DNA of 12,096 nucleotides, taken from assembly GCA_963652075.1 (NCBI GenBank), contig CAVJRQ010000088.1:1-12096 (forward strand), written 5' to 3'. The position numbers and the translations under genes are program-made. This DNA is from Phocaeicola_A sp963652075. Its GTDB lineage: Bacteria > Bacteroidota > Bacteroidia > Bacteroidales > Bacteroidaceae. Every line of letters begins with the position of its first letter. The stretch's first letter is position 1. This document shows, piece by piece, positions 4,886 to 12,096 of the stretch. The notes under the pieces are model-generated. The model saw only the letters and a list, made by a program, of their open reading frames with translations. It was not told where the DNA came from and made no database searches.

Positions 4886-5644
4886 CTACGCCTCCACCAC
4901 CAGTCCGTCGTAGGTTAGGTGGACATGGGGAGGAAGCCGGAGTTCCGTCTCGGCATGGAGTCCGATGTGGTGACTCATGTGGATGAGGTAGGTCTCCCTT
5001 GCCCCCACTTTGGCTACGAAAGCCAAAGCCTCGTCGAGGGACATATGGGTCCAGTGTTCCTTGAAACGCAGTGCGTTGACAAACAGGCAGTCGAGGTTTC
5101 GCAGATAAGCGAGTTCCTCATCGGGCATCGTCTTCATGTCGGTGATGTAGCCGACGTTGTTGATGCGGTAGCCCAGTATCGGCAACGGCCCGTGCATCAC
5201 ACGCAACGGGGTCACCGTAGCGTTGCCAATGCGGAACGTTTCGTGGGGACGGATGTCGGTGAGCGTCACATTTGGCACGCCGGGGTATTTGTTCTCGGCG
5301 AAGCAGTAAGGCATCTGGATGCGAAGCCTATCTGCCGTGTGCGCCTCGGCATAGAGCGGAACATCGCCAAAACGGCTGAAAGGCCGCAGGTCGTCGAGGC
5401 CGCCAACGTGGTCGTAATGTTCGTGGGTAATGAGCACGGCATCAATCTTCGCGAACTCCTCGCGCATAATCTGCTGACGGAAGTCCGGACCGCAATCAAC
5501 CAGGATACGTTCCGTCCCCGTGTCGAAGAGGGACGAGGCGCGCAACCGACGGTCTCTGCTGTCCGTCGAGGTGCAGACCGCACAACGGCATCCTATCTCA
5601 GGAACGCCCGTAGACGTTCCGCTTCCCAAAACATGTATTTTCAT
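4886..5644 (-). CDS. PhnP-like MBL-fold metal-dependent hydrolase
   Basis: This 252-residue cytoplasmic protein has the metallo-beta-lactamase fold of COG1235, to which the cyclic phosphodiesterase PhnP belongs. The N-terminus has GSGTSTGVPEIGC (7-19), followed by Cys21 and Cys24, which in PhnP-like proteins help bind an extra zinc, and RASS (35-38). Metal ligands are visible: H74-E-H76-Y-D78-H79, H151, D169 and probably H223 in YLIHMSHH. D50 begins the DCGPDFR strand. GGLDDLRPF follows the HxHxDH motif, as usual in this group. The gene lies 35 bp behind murB as the last of a three-gene leftward operon. No phosphonate (phn) genes are nearby, so the substrate is unknown and the name phnP is not justified. 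Confidence 0.88.
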   Translation of the reverse strand: MKIHVLGSGTSTGVPEIGCRCAVCTSTDSRDRRLRASSLFDTGTERILVDCGPDFRQQIMREEFAKIDAVLITHEHYDHVGGLDDLRPFSRFGDVPLYAEAHTADRLRIQMPYCFAENKYPGVPNVTLTDIRPHETFRIGNATVTPLRVMHGPLPILGYRINNVGYITDMKTMPDEELAYLRNLDCLFVNALRFKEHWTHMSLDEALAFVAKVGARETYLIHMSHHIGLHAETELRLPPHVHLTYDGLVVEA

Positions 5645-5679
5645 TGTCTTCTATTCTCGTTTGTCGAACGATGCCACGG

Positions 5680-6714
5680 CTACTTTCCGATGGCCTGTTC
5701 GTTTCCTATCATGTTTACTTCCGGACGGATTTCTATGCCGAACTTCTCACGGACGGACTGCACCACGGCCTCCGCCAACCGCAGCACTTCCTGCCCGGTG
5801 GCTCCGCCCAGGTTGACGAGTACCAACGCCTGCGCGGCGTACACGCCAGCACGTCCCATCGTCTTTCCCTTCCATCCGCAACGGTCTATCATCCACCCGG
5901 CCGGAATTTTCACGTGCGACGCGTCCACCTCATAATGCGGAATATCGGGGTATTGAGCCTTCAGCCGCTCATAGACGTTTCGTTCCACCACGGGATTCAT
6001 AAAGAAGCTCCCGGCACTGCCCAAATCCTTTGGGTCGGGAAGCTTGGCACGGCGCACGGCAATCACCGCCTCGCGCACCATCGCCACCGTTATTTCCGTC
6101 CCGTCCGCAGGCAATACGGAACGGAGGTTGCCGTATTCCAGACGAAGGAGCGGATGCTTGTCCAACCGATAGGTGACGTGGGTCACGACGTACTGTCCCC
6201 TCCACGCTCCCTTGAAGTGACTCCACCGGTAGCCGTAGCCACATTCGTCCACCCGGAACACATGCGGACAACCTTGTCGGTCGACCGCCTCCACGGTGGC
6301 GATGAGGTCTTTCACCTCCACCCCATAGGCACCGATGTTCTGTACGGCACTGGCTCCCACCTCACCGGGGATGAGGGAAAGGTTCTCCGCTCCCCCCCAA
6401 CCGTTGGCTACGCAATGGTCGACAAAGTCATCCCACACCACGCCGGCTCCTACGCGAATCCACACATGGTCGCCGTCTTCCTTCACCACCTCTTGGCCAC
6501 GGATGAGTGAGTGCAACACCGTGCCGTCGAAGTCGCCAAGGAACAGCAAGTTGCTGCCGGCACCGATGTGAAGGATTCTTGAGTCCGGTTGCAACGAGGA
6601 GAGCACTTGCTGAAGTTCCTCCACCGACTGGTACTCAATCCATCGGCTCGCTTTCACGTCCATGCCGAACGTGTTGTGTCCCAACAAAGAAAAGTCTTTT
6701 ACACTGTTTATCAT
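5680..6714 (-). CDS. murB: UDP-N-acetylenolpyruvoylglucosamine reductase (MurB)
   Basis: This 344-residue FAD enzyme reduces UDP-GlcNAc-enolpyruvate to UDP-N-acetylmuramate with NADPH, the second committed step of peptidoglycan precursor synthesis, in the cytoplasm. The FAD-binding motif GAGSNLLF is at 51-58, IPGEVGASAVQNIGAYGVEV at 115-134, CGYGYRWS at 158-165 (R163 equals the active-site Arg159 of E. coli), GSAGSFFMNPVV at 232-243 (S236 equals the proton-donor Ser229) and RPEVNMIG at 330-337 (E332 equals Glu325). Length and the type I layout match E. coli MurB. The start at 6714 places NTFGM, the usual N-terminal landmark, at 14-18. It lies 29 bp behind the DUF4348 lipoprotein gene and is probably co-transcribed. 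Confidence 0.96.
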   Translation of the reverse strand: MINSVKDFSLLGHNTFGMDVKASRWIEYQSVEELQQVLSSLQPDSRILHIGAGSNLLFLGDFDGTVLHSLIRGQEVVKEDGDHVWIRVGAGVVWDDFVDHCVANGWGGAENLSLIPGEVGASAVQNIGAYGVEVKDLIATVEAVDRQGCPHVFRVDECGYGYRWSHFKGAWRGQYVVTHVTYRLDKHPLLRLEYGNLRSVLPADGTEITVAMVREAVIAVRRAKLPDPKDLGSAGSFFMNPVVERNVYERLKAQYPDIPHYEVDASHVKIPAGWMIDRCGWKGKTMGRAGVYAAQALVLVNLGGATGQEVLRLAEAVVQSVREKFGIEIRPEVNMIGNEQAIGK

Positions 6715-6743
6715 GGCGTTCCTCCGATGCGACAGGAATGGTG

Positions 6744-7595
6744 TCAGTTGCTCAAGTCGTCAAACTGAACCAGCTTCCAGTTGTCGCCTACCTTATTAAA
6801 ATAGAGCGTATTGCTGAATCCGTTGCCTATTCCGCGCAGGTCGATGATGGCGCGCGTGGCTTTGGCGCTGTACTTTTGTCCGTAATCAATGTTCGTCATC
6901 CGTGTGGTGGGCAGCAGGGGACGGAAAGCGAACCACTGGTCTTTGTCGATGGTACTCTCCAGAATCTCGAACTCATTGTCGGGGTCGGGCGAGACATACT
7001 TCAAAGACGAAGCGATGCGGCTGCGCTGGAAAACGGAGTCGTTGGTAAACTGATGGAAGAAGCGCAGAAAGTCAGCGTACGGCTTTTCCACGGTCGGTTC
7101 CTGCACGATGTCCGTCAGCTTCCAAGTCCCATGGTCGCGATGGAAGTTGTATTTGCGTATTTCATTGTCCACAAAGTAAATCCACTCCACGGAGACGGAA
7201 TCCAGCGAAACGTCTTTCTCCAGGTCCATGTCTTCCTCTTCCTGATAGAATAAGGTATAGTACGCTTCGTTGGTAAACAGAGAATCGTGTTCCCACTCCT
7301 GTTCCTGCACGAACTGCAGTTTGCCGTCAATCAGGCAAGGCAACGGGAAGACGGTACGTTTTTTCTGCAATCTCTCGTTGCCGGCGTAGTTGTAGATGAA
7401 GTCGTCAAACAATTCATCGGCGTTCCGCGGAATGACAGAGGTCTCCGCCACGGAGTCTTCCATAGCCAAAGAATCCTCCGATTCCAACCATACGGAATCA
7501 GCTTCCTGCCGGTTAGCCGACCGCGCCTTGTCCCCTCTGACTTGACAGGCACAGCAACACAATCCCAAAAGGGCGAACGTGATTAAAGTTCTCAT
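6744..7595 (-). CDS. DUF4348-type lipoprotein
   Basis: This is a 283-residue lipoprotein of unknown function. The open frame reaches 7781, but the ATG at 7595 is chosen because it opens a lipoprotein signal (MRTLITFALLGL followed by CCCAC, with Cys17 as the likely lipidated residue) and because the predicted promoter lies just upstream. After an acidic linker (about 20-55) comes the domain beginning NADELFDDFIYNYAGN. It continues with FPLPCLIDGK, the VEWIYF segment, FLRFFHQFTNDSVFQ, SPDPDNEFE and a final RGIGNGFSNTLYFNK / NWKLVQFDD strand pair. This matches DUF4348 proteins of Bacteroides and Prevotella as I recall them. It leads the operon with murB and the MBL-fold hydrolase. A cell-envelope link is inferred from that context only. 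Confidence 0.82.
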   Translation of the reverse strand: MRTLITFALLGLCCCACQVRGDKARSANRQEADSVWLESEDSLAMEDSVAETSVIPRNADELFDDFIYNYAGNERLQKKRTVFPLPCLIDGKLQFVQEQEWEHDSLFTNEAYYTLFYQEEEDMDLEKDVSLDSVSVEWIYFVDNEIRKYNFHRDHGTWKLTDIVQEPTVEKPYADFLRFFHQFTNDSVFQRSRIASSLKYVSPDPDNEFEILESTIDKDQWFAFRPLLPTTRMTNIDYGQKYSAKATRAIIDLRGIGNGFSNTLYFNKVGDNWKLVQFDDLSN

Positions 7596-7612
7596 ATCTC
7601 TCAAAATTGGCG

Positions 7613-7620
7613 CAAAAATA
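7613..7620 (-). promoter_or_regulatory. -7 element of the lipoprotein-murB-MBL operon
   Basis: TATTTTTG on the minus strand fits TAnnTTTG exactly and lies 17 bp before the ATG at 7595, leaving a leader of roughly ten bases. No good -33 TTTG is found at the standard spacing. The short leader supports the chosen start. Confidence 0.5.
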
Positions 7621-7663
7621 CCTCTTTTATTTGAAATGGGGTACATTATTCGGTTTAAATCAC

Positions 7664-7671
7664 TACCTTTG
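7664..7671 (+). promoter_or_regulatory. -7 element of pheS
   Basis: TACCTTTG matches the TAnnTTTG element. No clear -33 is seen at 19-21 bp. Transcription from about 7678 gives a leader of about 114 nt that contains a GGAGGA / TCCTCC hairpin and an A/T-rich end before the ATG at 7792. It is divergent from the lipoprotein operon promoter about 45 bp away. Confidence 0.55.
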
Positions 7672-7791
7672 CTCCGCTTTGTTCCGAATCTGTGGTTCAA
7701 GCCTGTCCGGGAGGATGCGACAGTCCTCCTCCAACGCATTCGGGAAAGGGCAACTGCGAAACGTAAAACAATAAATATCAATATAATAAGT

Positions 7792-8826
7792 ATGATTGAG
7801 AAGATTCAACAGCTGTTGGCAGAGATAGACACACTCACCGCCGATAACGCGGAGGCACTTGAGGCGCTCCGTATCAAATATCTCAGCAAGAAGGGAGCCA
7901 TCAACGAACTCATGGCAGACTTCCGCAACGTTCCGGCCGAGAACAAGAAAGAGATTGGCATGAAGTTGAATGAGCTGAAGACCAAAGCCCAGGAAAAGAT
8001 AGCCACACTGAAAGAAGCGTTTGACAGCAAGGACAATCAGAACGATGGACTTGACCTGACCCGTACGGCCTACCCCATCAAATTAGGTACGCGCCATCCG
8101 CTCTCCATCGTGAGGAACGAGATTATCGACATTTTCTCCCGACTGGGATTCAGCATCGCCGAAGGCCCGGAGGTGGAAGACGACCTCCACGTGTTTACCA
8201 AGCTGAACTTTGCCGCAGACCACCCCGCACGGGACATGCAGGACACCTTCTTCATCGAGTCGAACGAAGAAGACGTTACGAAAAACGTCATTCTGCGTAC
8301 GCACACCAGCAGCGTCCAGGTGCGCGTGATGGAGGGCACACAGCCGCCCATCCGCATCATCTGTCCGGGACGCGTGTACCGCAACGAGGCCATCAGCTAC
8401 CGTGCGCACTGCTTCTTCCATCAGGTGGAAGGGCTCTACATCGACAAGAACGTCTCCTTCACCGACCTGAAGCAGGTGCTGCTGCTCTTTGCCAAGGAGA
8501 TGTTCGGCAACGACACGAAGATTCGTTTGCGTCCGTCGTACTTCCCGTTCACGGAACCGTCCGCCGAGATGGACATCAGCTGCAACATCTGCGGCGGCAA
8601 GGGCTGCCCCTTCTGCAAGGGCACCGGCTGGGTGGAGATTCTCGGATGCGGCATGGTCGACCCGAACGTGTTGGAAGCCAGCGGCATCGACAGCAAGGTC
8701 TATAGCGGTTACGCACTCGGTATGGGTGTAGAACGCATCACCAACCTGAAGTACCAGGTGAAGGATTTGCGCCTCTTCTCGGAGAACGACACCCGTTTCC
8801 TGAAAGAGTTCGAGGCCGCCAACTAA
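7792..8826 (+). CDS. pheS: Phenylalanyl-tRNA synthetase alpha subunit
   Basis: This 344-residue subunit carries the catalytic core of the alpha2-beta2 enzyme that charges tRNA-Phe. The N-terminal coiled coil is at about 1-85. Class II motif 1 lies around 104-130 (RHPLSIVRNE and GFSIAEGPEVE), motif 2 at 193-218 (GRVYRNEAISYRAHCFFHQVEG), and motif 3 at 306-316 (GYALGMGVERI). Between motifs 2 and 3 is a small knuckle with C264, C267, C272 and C275 (CNICGGKGCPFC), absent from E. coli PheS and probably zinc binding. The frame is open upstream to 7579, but that region precedes the promoter. The ATG at 7792 gives the usual MIEKIQQLL start. pheT is not adjacent. A terminator follows before nth. Confidence 0.95.
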   Translation: MIEKIQQLLAEIDTLTADNAEALEALRIKYLSKKGAINELMADFRNVPAENKKEIGMKLNELKTKAQEKIATLKEAFDSKDNQNDGLDLTRTAYPIKLGTRHPLSIVRNEIIDIFSRLGFSIAEGPEVEDDLHVFTKLNFAADHPARDMQDTFFIESNEEDVTKNVILRTHTSSVQVRVMEGTQPPIRIICPGRVYRNEAISYRAHCFFHQVEGLYIDKNVSFTDLKQVLLLFAKEMFGNDTKIRLRPSYFPFTEPSAEMDISCNICGGKGCPFCKGTGWVEILGCGMVDPNVLEASGIDSKVYSGYALGMGVERITNLKYQVKDLRLFSENDTRFLKEFEAAN

Positions 8827-8846
8827 AGGAACATCCGAATAACGCC

Positions 8847-8894
8847 ATTCCGGATATTCGGAGCCAACAACTCTCCGGGTATCCGGAATTTTTT
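8847..8894 (+). terminator. Terminator between pheS and nth
   Basis: ATTCCGGATA (8847-8856) pairs perfectly with TATCCGGAAT (8880-8889). The loop also allows CGGAG (8859-8863) to pair with CTCCG (8873-8877) after looping out a few bases. Six T (8889-8894) follow. The T tract ends only eight bases before the nth start codon at 8903. Confidence 0.85.
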
Positions 8895-8902
8895 ATGTAG
8901 AC

Positions 8903-9568
8903 ATGAAAAAAGAAGAGCTTTATAACCAAGTCATCGACTACTTCAAGGTGGCCATGCCGGTGGCGGAGTCGGAACTGGACTTCCGCAATCCGTTTGAACT
9001 GCTGGTGGCTGTCATCCTCTCCGCGCAATGTACGGACAAGCGGGTAAACCTCGTCACGCCGCAACTGTTCCACGACTACCCCACACCGGAGGCCTTGGCG
9101 GCGGCCGAGCCGGACACCATCTACGAATACGTCAAGAGCGTTTCGTACCCCAACAACAAGGCAAAGCACCTGGTGAACATGGCACGGATGCTTGTCAAGG
9201 AGTTCAACGGCCAAGTGCCCGACGACACGAACCAGCTGACCCGTTTGCCGGGCGTGGGACGGAAGACCGCCAACGTCATCCAGGCCGTTATCTTCCACAA
9301 GGCCGCCATGCCCGTCGACACGCACGTCTTCCGTGTGAGCCACCGCCTCGGACTGGTAACGGCACGCTGCACCACGCCGCTCAGCGTGGAGAAAGAACTT
9401 ACCCGGCACATCCCAGCCGAATGGCTGGGCACAGCCCACCATTGGCTGCTGCTGCACGGACGCTACACGTGCACCGCGCGCACGCCACACTGCACGGACT
9501 GCGGTTTGCAAATGCTATGCAAACATTACAAAAAGGAGACAGCCGTCGGCAAAGAGCATACAAAATAA
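8903..9568 (+). CDS. nth: Endonuclease III (base-excision repair glycosylase)
   Basis: This 221-residue DNA glycosylase/AP lyase removes oxidised pyrimidines. The helix-hairpin-helix LPGVGRKTANVI is at 115-126 with catalytic Lys121, and Asp139 is in VDTHVFRVSHRLGL (138-151). The [4Fe-4S] cluster ligands C190, C197, C200 and C206 keep the exact C-x6-C-x2-C-x5-C spacing. The N-terminal DFRNPFELLVAVILSAQCTD segment is typical. It is slightly longer than E. coli Nth because of a polar tail after the cluster. The ATG begins only eight bases after the upstream terminator's T tract, so there is no room for a ribosome-binding site outside the hairpin. Expression would depend on read-through from pheS or an internal promoter that I do not see. 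Confidence 0.95.
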   Translation: MKKEELYNQVIDYFKVAMPVAESELDFRNPFELLVAVILSAQCTDKRVNLVTPQLFHDYPTPEALAAAEPDTIYEYVKSVSYPNNKAKHLVNMARMLVKEFNGQVPDDTNQLTRLPGVGRKTANVIQAVIFHKAAMPVDTHVFRVSHRLGLVTARCTTPLSVEKELTRHIPAEWLGTAHHWLLLHGRYTCTARTPHCTDCGLQMLCKHYKKETAVGKEHTK

Positions 9569-9608
9569 GGTTATAAACCCTCAAAACGCTATTTATAAAT
9601 GGATTCCG

Positions 9609-9642
9609 TTTGCAAGGTAATGCAAATAATTTCCTAACTTTG
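9609..9642 (+). promoter_or_regulatory. Promoter of pgk
   Basis: TAACTTTG (9635-9642) fits TAnnTTTG exactly, and TTTG (9609-9612) is a -33 candidate at a somewhat long 22-bp spacing. The leader of about 42 nt is A-rich and ends in AACAATT before the ATG, common for highly expressed Bacteroidetes genes. A 10-bp palindrome ATTTATAAAT (9591-9600) lies just upstream. Confidence 0.6.
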
Positions 9643-9690
9643 CGCAAAGAAAAACGATAGGTATTTATAAACACTAAAACAATAACAATT

Positions 9691-10947
9691 ATGCAAACAA
9701 TTGACAACTTCAATTTTGCCGGTAAAAAGGCATTTGTACGTGTTGATTTCAATGTGCCCGTAGACGAGAACTTCAACATCACCGACGACACTCGTATCCG
9801 TGCCGCACTCCCTACCCTGAAGAAAATCTTGGCAGACGGCGGTAGCCTCATCATCGCTTCCCACATGGGTCGTCCCAAGAAGAATCCGGATCCTAAATAC
9901 TCTTTGAAACATATCCTCGCCCACGTTTCCGAACTGCTGGGTGTCAATGTACAGTTCGCTGAGGACTGCCAGAAAGCACAGGCACAGGTTGCCGCTCTGA
10001 AACCGGGCGAAGCACTGTTGCTGGAGAACCTCCGCTTCTACGCCGAAGAGGAAGGCAAACCCCGCGGCTTGGCCGACGATGCCAGCGACGAGGAGAAGGC
10101 AGCCGCCAAGAAAGCGGTGAAGGAAAGCCAGAAAGAGTTTACCAAGGTATTGGCCGCTTACGCTGACTGCTACGTGAACGACGCGTTCGGTACGGCTCAC
10201 CGCGCCCACGCTTCTACGGCACTCATCGCCAGCTACTTCGACGCAGACCACAAGATGTTCGGCTATCTGATGGAGAAAGAGGTGAAGGCCGTCGACAAAG
10301 TGATGAACGACATCAAACGCCCGTTCACCGCCATCATGGGTGGCTCAAAGGTTTCCACCAAGATTGAAATCATCGAGAATCTGCTTACCAAGGTCGACAA
10401 CCTGATTCTGGCCGGCGGTATGACATACACCTTCATGAAGGCTTTGGGCGGCAATGTCGGCAACTCCATCTGCGAGGACGACAAGCTCGACTTGGCGCTT
10501 GACATCATCAAGAAAGCCAAGGAGAAAGGCGTGAACCTCGTTTTGGCTACCGATACAAAGGCTGCCGACGCGTTCTCCAACGATGCCAACACGCAGATTG
10601 TTCCGTCAAAGAACATCCCCGACGGATGGGAAGGTCTGGACATCGGCCCCGACTCAGAGAAAGCGTTCGCAAAGGTAATCGAGGGTTCGAAGACAATCCT
10701 GTGGAACGGTCCTACCGGTGTGTTTGAGTTCGACAACTTCACGTCCGGCTCACGTGCCGTAGGCGAAGCTATCGTGAAAGCTACCAAAGAAGGAGCGTTC
10801 TCACTCGTTGGCGGTGGCGACTCCGTTGCTTGCGTCAACAAGTTCGGCTTGGCGAGCGGCGTTTCCTACGTGTCGACCGGTGGTGGTGCACTGCTTGAGG
10901 CCATCGAAGGAAAAGTACTGCCGGGCATTGCGGCTATCAAAGGATAA
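9691..10947 (+). CDS. pgk: Phosphoglycerate kinase
   Basis: This 418-residue glycolytic enzyme transfers the acyl phosphate of 1,3-bisphosphoglycerate to ADP. The N-terminal substrate domain shows RVDFNVPVDE (17-26), DDTRIRAALPTLKKIL (32-47) and SHMGRPKK (57-64). The middle has DCYVNDAFGTAHRAHAS and GGSKVSTKIEIIENLL. The nucleotide domain has WNGPTGVFEFDNF and GGGDSVACVNKFGL, and ends with STGGGALLEAIEGKVLPGIAAI. An acidic/Lys-rich insertion (about 114-145, beginning EEEGKPRG) follows LLLENLRFYA. All substrate motifs are intact. It stands alone with its own promoter and terminator, and its codon use looks strongly biased, as expected of a highly expressed gene. Confidence 0.97.
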   Translation: MQTIDNFNFAGKKAFVRVDFNVPVDENFNITDDTRIRAALPTLKKILADGGSLIIASHMGRPKKNPDPKYSLKHILAHVSELLGVNVQFAEDCQKAQAQVAALKPGEALLLENLRFYAEEEGKPRGLADDASDEEKAAAKKAVKESQKEFTKVLAAYADCYVNDAFGTAHRAHASTALIASYFDADHKMFGYLMEKEVKAVDKVMNDIKRPFTAIMGGSKVSTKIEIIENLLTKVDNLILAGGMTYTFMKALGGNVGNSICEDDKLDLALDIIKKAKEKGVNLVLATDTKAADAFSNDANTQIVPSKNIPDGWEGLDIGPDSEKAFAKVIEGSKTILWNGPTGVFEFDNFTSGSRAVGEAIVKATKEGAFSLVGGGDSVACVNKFGLASGVSYVSTGGGALLEAIEGKVLPGIAAIKG

Positions 10948-10969
10948 TTCATCTTTATTCATATAATGA

Positions 10970-11012
10970 CGGGACTGCCTCTACTGTTACTGGTTCGGGG
11001 CAGTCTCGTTTT
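10970..11012 (+). terminator. Terminator of pgk
   Basis: CGGGACTGCC (10970-10979) pairs with GGCAGTCTCG (10999-11008), ten pairs with one G-U, around a 19-nt loop. TTTTCTGT follows. It lies 22 bp past the pgk stop. The T run is short but the stem is strong. Confidence 0.75.
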
Positions 11013-11113
11013 CTGTCACCAACCGCCGGGTCAATCATCCGCCGGCAGGTGAGTCCCCACCCTCAACCGGATTTTCACATTACCAACAACAAGACAAGTA
11101 ACCCAAAAGGAAG

Positions 11114-12019
11114 ATGAAAAAGAGATTGTTTACAGCGTGTGCCATCGTCGGTCTGCTGCTGACCACCGCTTGCCGCACCGCGGAAAAGAAGGTCGAGCCA
11201 GAACCCGACAACGCCCTGAAAATAGGATTTGTTCCCTCCACAGAGGCTCTCCCCTACATGGTAGCCCAACAAATCGGCGTGTACGACTCGCTCCAACTGG
11301 AAGTGAGGTTCGTACCCATGGCCGACACATACGACCGTGACACAACGTTCATCCGACACACAACGGACGGCATCCTGCTGTCGTTGGCGGAGAGTTACCG
11401 CATGCAACAGAGACAGGTGGACATCGTCCCTGCCTTCACCGTCAGCAGCGGTTACTTCCTCGTCATCCCCAACGACTCGCTATTCACAAGCCTGCGGCAA
11501 CTGAAGGAGAAAACCGTCGGCCTTCAGCTCTACGCCGGTGAGCACCAGTTCATCGACAAGGTGCTCCAGCGCATCCAACTCTCCACGGAGGAAATCAACC
11601 TGATAAACATCGGCAACGCACGGACACGCCTTCAGATGCTGACGGGCGGTCAGCTGGATGCCGCCGTGTTGTCCGACCCGCAAGCGGTTCTCGCACTTGG
11701 AGACTCGTGCAGGGAACTCGCTTCGTCGGCCGACTATGCCGGCGACTATACCGTCATCGCCTTCTCCGACTCTATACTTGGAAGTAAGCAGGAGGAAATC
11801 AAACGCCTCATCAACGGATACAACAAAGCCGTGGACTACATGAACAAGCAACCGGAAAGCCAGTGGGTCCGCACGGCTTTCGCCCGGATGGGAGTCGCCG
11901 TCGACAGTATGTGCCCCAAGCATGCGCCTTTCGTCCACGCCACAGCCGTCTCCGCCAAAGCGACAGGCGACGTGCAGCAGTGGCTCGACGGAAAGGCAAT
12001 CGATACGGAACGTCCCTAA
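11114..12019 (+). CDS. ABC-transporter substrate-binding lipoprotein (SsuA/THI5-like)
   Basis: This is a 301-residue periplasmic binding protein. Its signal peptide ends in a clear lipobox LLTTAC with lipidated Cys20, so it is membrane anchored. After a charged linker, residues from about 35 (ALKIGFVPSTEALPYMVAQQ, then IGVYDSLQLEV) show the type II binding-protein start of the NMT1/SsuA group, which carry aliphatic sulfonates, taurine, nitrate or thiamine precursors. LKEKTVGLQ, INIGNARTRLQMLTGGQLDAAVLSDP and the helical C-terminus agree with this two-lobed fold. The ligand cannot be told from sequence. No permease or ATPase gene is in the window, and a repeat array begins 26 bp after the stop. 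AAGGAAG lies just upstream of the ATG as a possible ribosome site. Confidence 0.83.
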   Translation: MKKRLFTACAIVGLLLTTACRTAEKKVEPEPDNALKIGFVPSTEALPYMVAQQIGVYDSLQLEVRFVPMADTYDRDTTFIRHTTDGILLSLAESYRMQQRQVDIVPAFTVSSGYFLVIPNDSLFTSLRQLKEKTVGLQLYAGEHQFIDKVLQRIQLSTEEINLINIGNARTRLQMLTGGQLDAAVLSDPQAVLALGDSCRELASSADYAGDYTVIAFSDSILGSKQEEIKRLINGYNKAVDYMNKQPESQWVRTAFARMGVAVDSMCPKHAPFVHATAVSAKATGDVQQWLDGKAIDTERP

Positions 12020-12045
12020 AAACGCAAGCGGTTGCACCTGTCAAC

Positions 12046-12096
12046 GTAAGTACTTACATGAGCCAACGTAAGTACTTTCATCGGGCAACGTAAGTA
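12046..12096 (+). repeat. Right array of 22-bp palindromic-core repeats
   Basis: GTAAGTACTTAC (12046-12057), GTAAGTACTTTC (12068-12079, one mismatch) and a partial GTAAGTA (12090-12096) sit at exact 22-bp spacing, with spacers ATGAGCCAAC and ATCGGGCAAC. The first unit is also preceded by CAAC. This is the same repeat as at 1-52 but on the opposite strand. The array runs off the window edge. It starts 26 bp past the stop codon of the binding-protein gene. Confidence 0.85.

Noticed and set aside
4919..5935. 338-codon plus-strand frame over the MBL gene
   Set aside because: It is a shadow of the minus-strand MBL-fold and murB genes, which have complete conserved motifs. Its own translation shows none.
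5644..6510. 288-codon plus-strand frame over murB
   Set aside because: It is antisense to a fully motif-supported murB, and its translation is low in sense and rich in His/Arg.
7579..7791. Upstream extension of pheS by 71 codons
   Set aside because: It lies before and across the predicted promoter and is not part of the family. The ATG at 7792 gives the normal start.
8738..9511. 257-codon minus-strand frame over nth
   Set aside because: It is antisense to nth, which keeps its HhH and iron-sulfur motifs.

Overview
The window looks like chromosomal DNA of a member of the Bacteroidales, most likely Prevotellaceae or a close relative. The evidence is repeated TTTG / TAnnTTTG promoters (the Bacteroidetes -33/-7 pair), start codons that mostly lack a Shine-Dalgarno sequence, a DUF4348-type lipoprotein, and a phenylalanyl-tRNA synthetase alpha chain with an inserted four-cysteine knuckle. 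The genus is an inference.

Left part (about 1-3000). This is AT-richer, accessory DNA. It starts inside an array of 22-bp repeats with a palindromic core. All genes here read leftward: a small secreted repeat protein (146-514); a decayed type I restriction methylase gene (hsdM remnant, 621-886) coupled by TAATG to an intact GIY-YIG/T5orf172 gene with a RAMA-like C-terminus (886-1587); and a GNAT-type toxin (1839-2357) overlapping a 64-residue presumptive antitoxin (2329-2523) with its own promoter. A 171-bp MITE-like element with 18-bp perfect terminal inverted repeats (2621-2791) follows. The structured leader of tnaA occupies 2792-3115.

Centre and right (3116-12019). This is housekeeping DNA. 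tnaA (tryptophanase) reads rightward and ends at a strong terminator. The 387-bp gap behind it holds a well-supported small-RNA gene on the minus strand, with a perfect TTTG-N19-TACATTTG promoter and a hairpin-T7 terminator. Next is a leftward operon of a DUF4348 lipoprotein, murB (peptidoglycan precursor synthesis) and a PhnP-like metallo-beta-lactamase-fold hydrolase. Divergent from it are pheS, nth (endonuclease III) and pgk (glycolysis), each set apart by a terminator or promoter. A periplasmic substrate-binding lipoprotein (11114-12019) comes last.

The window ends inside a second array of the same 22-bp repeat. It is inverted relative to the first on the map, but each array has the same orientation relative to the gene just upstream of it.

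The points most worth following are the small RNA at 4664-4726, the palindromic 22-bp arrays, the GIY-YIG/RAMA-like gene beside a collapsed hsdM, and the GNAT pair with an unfamiliar antitoxin.
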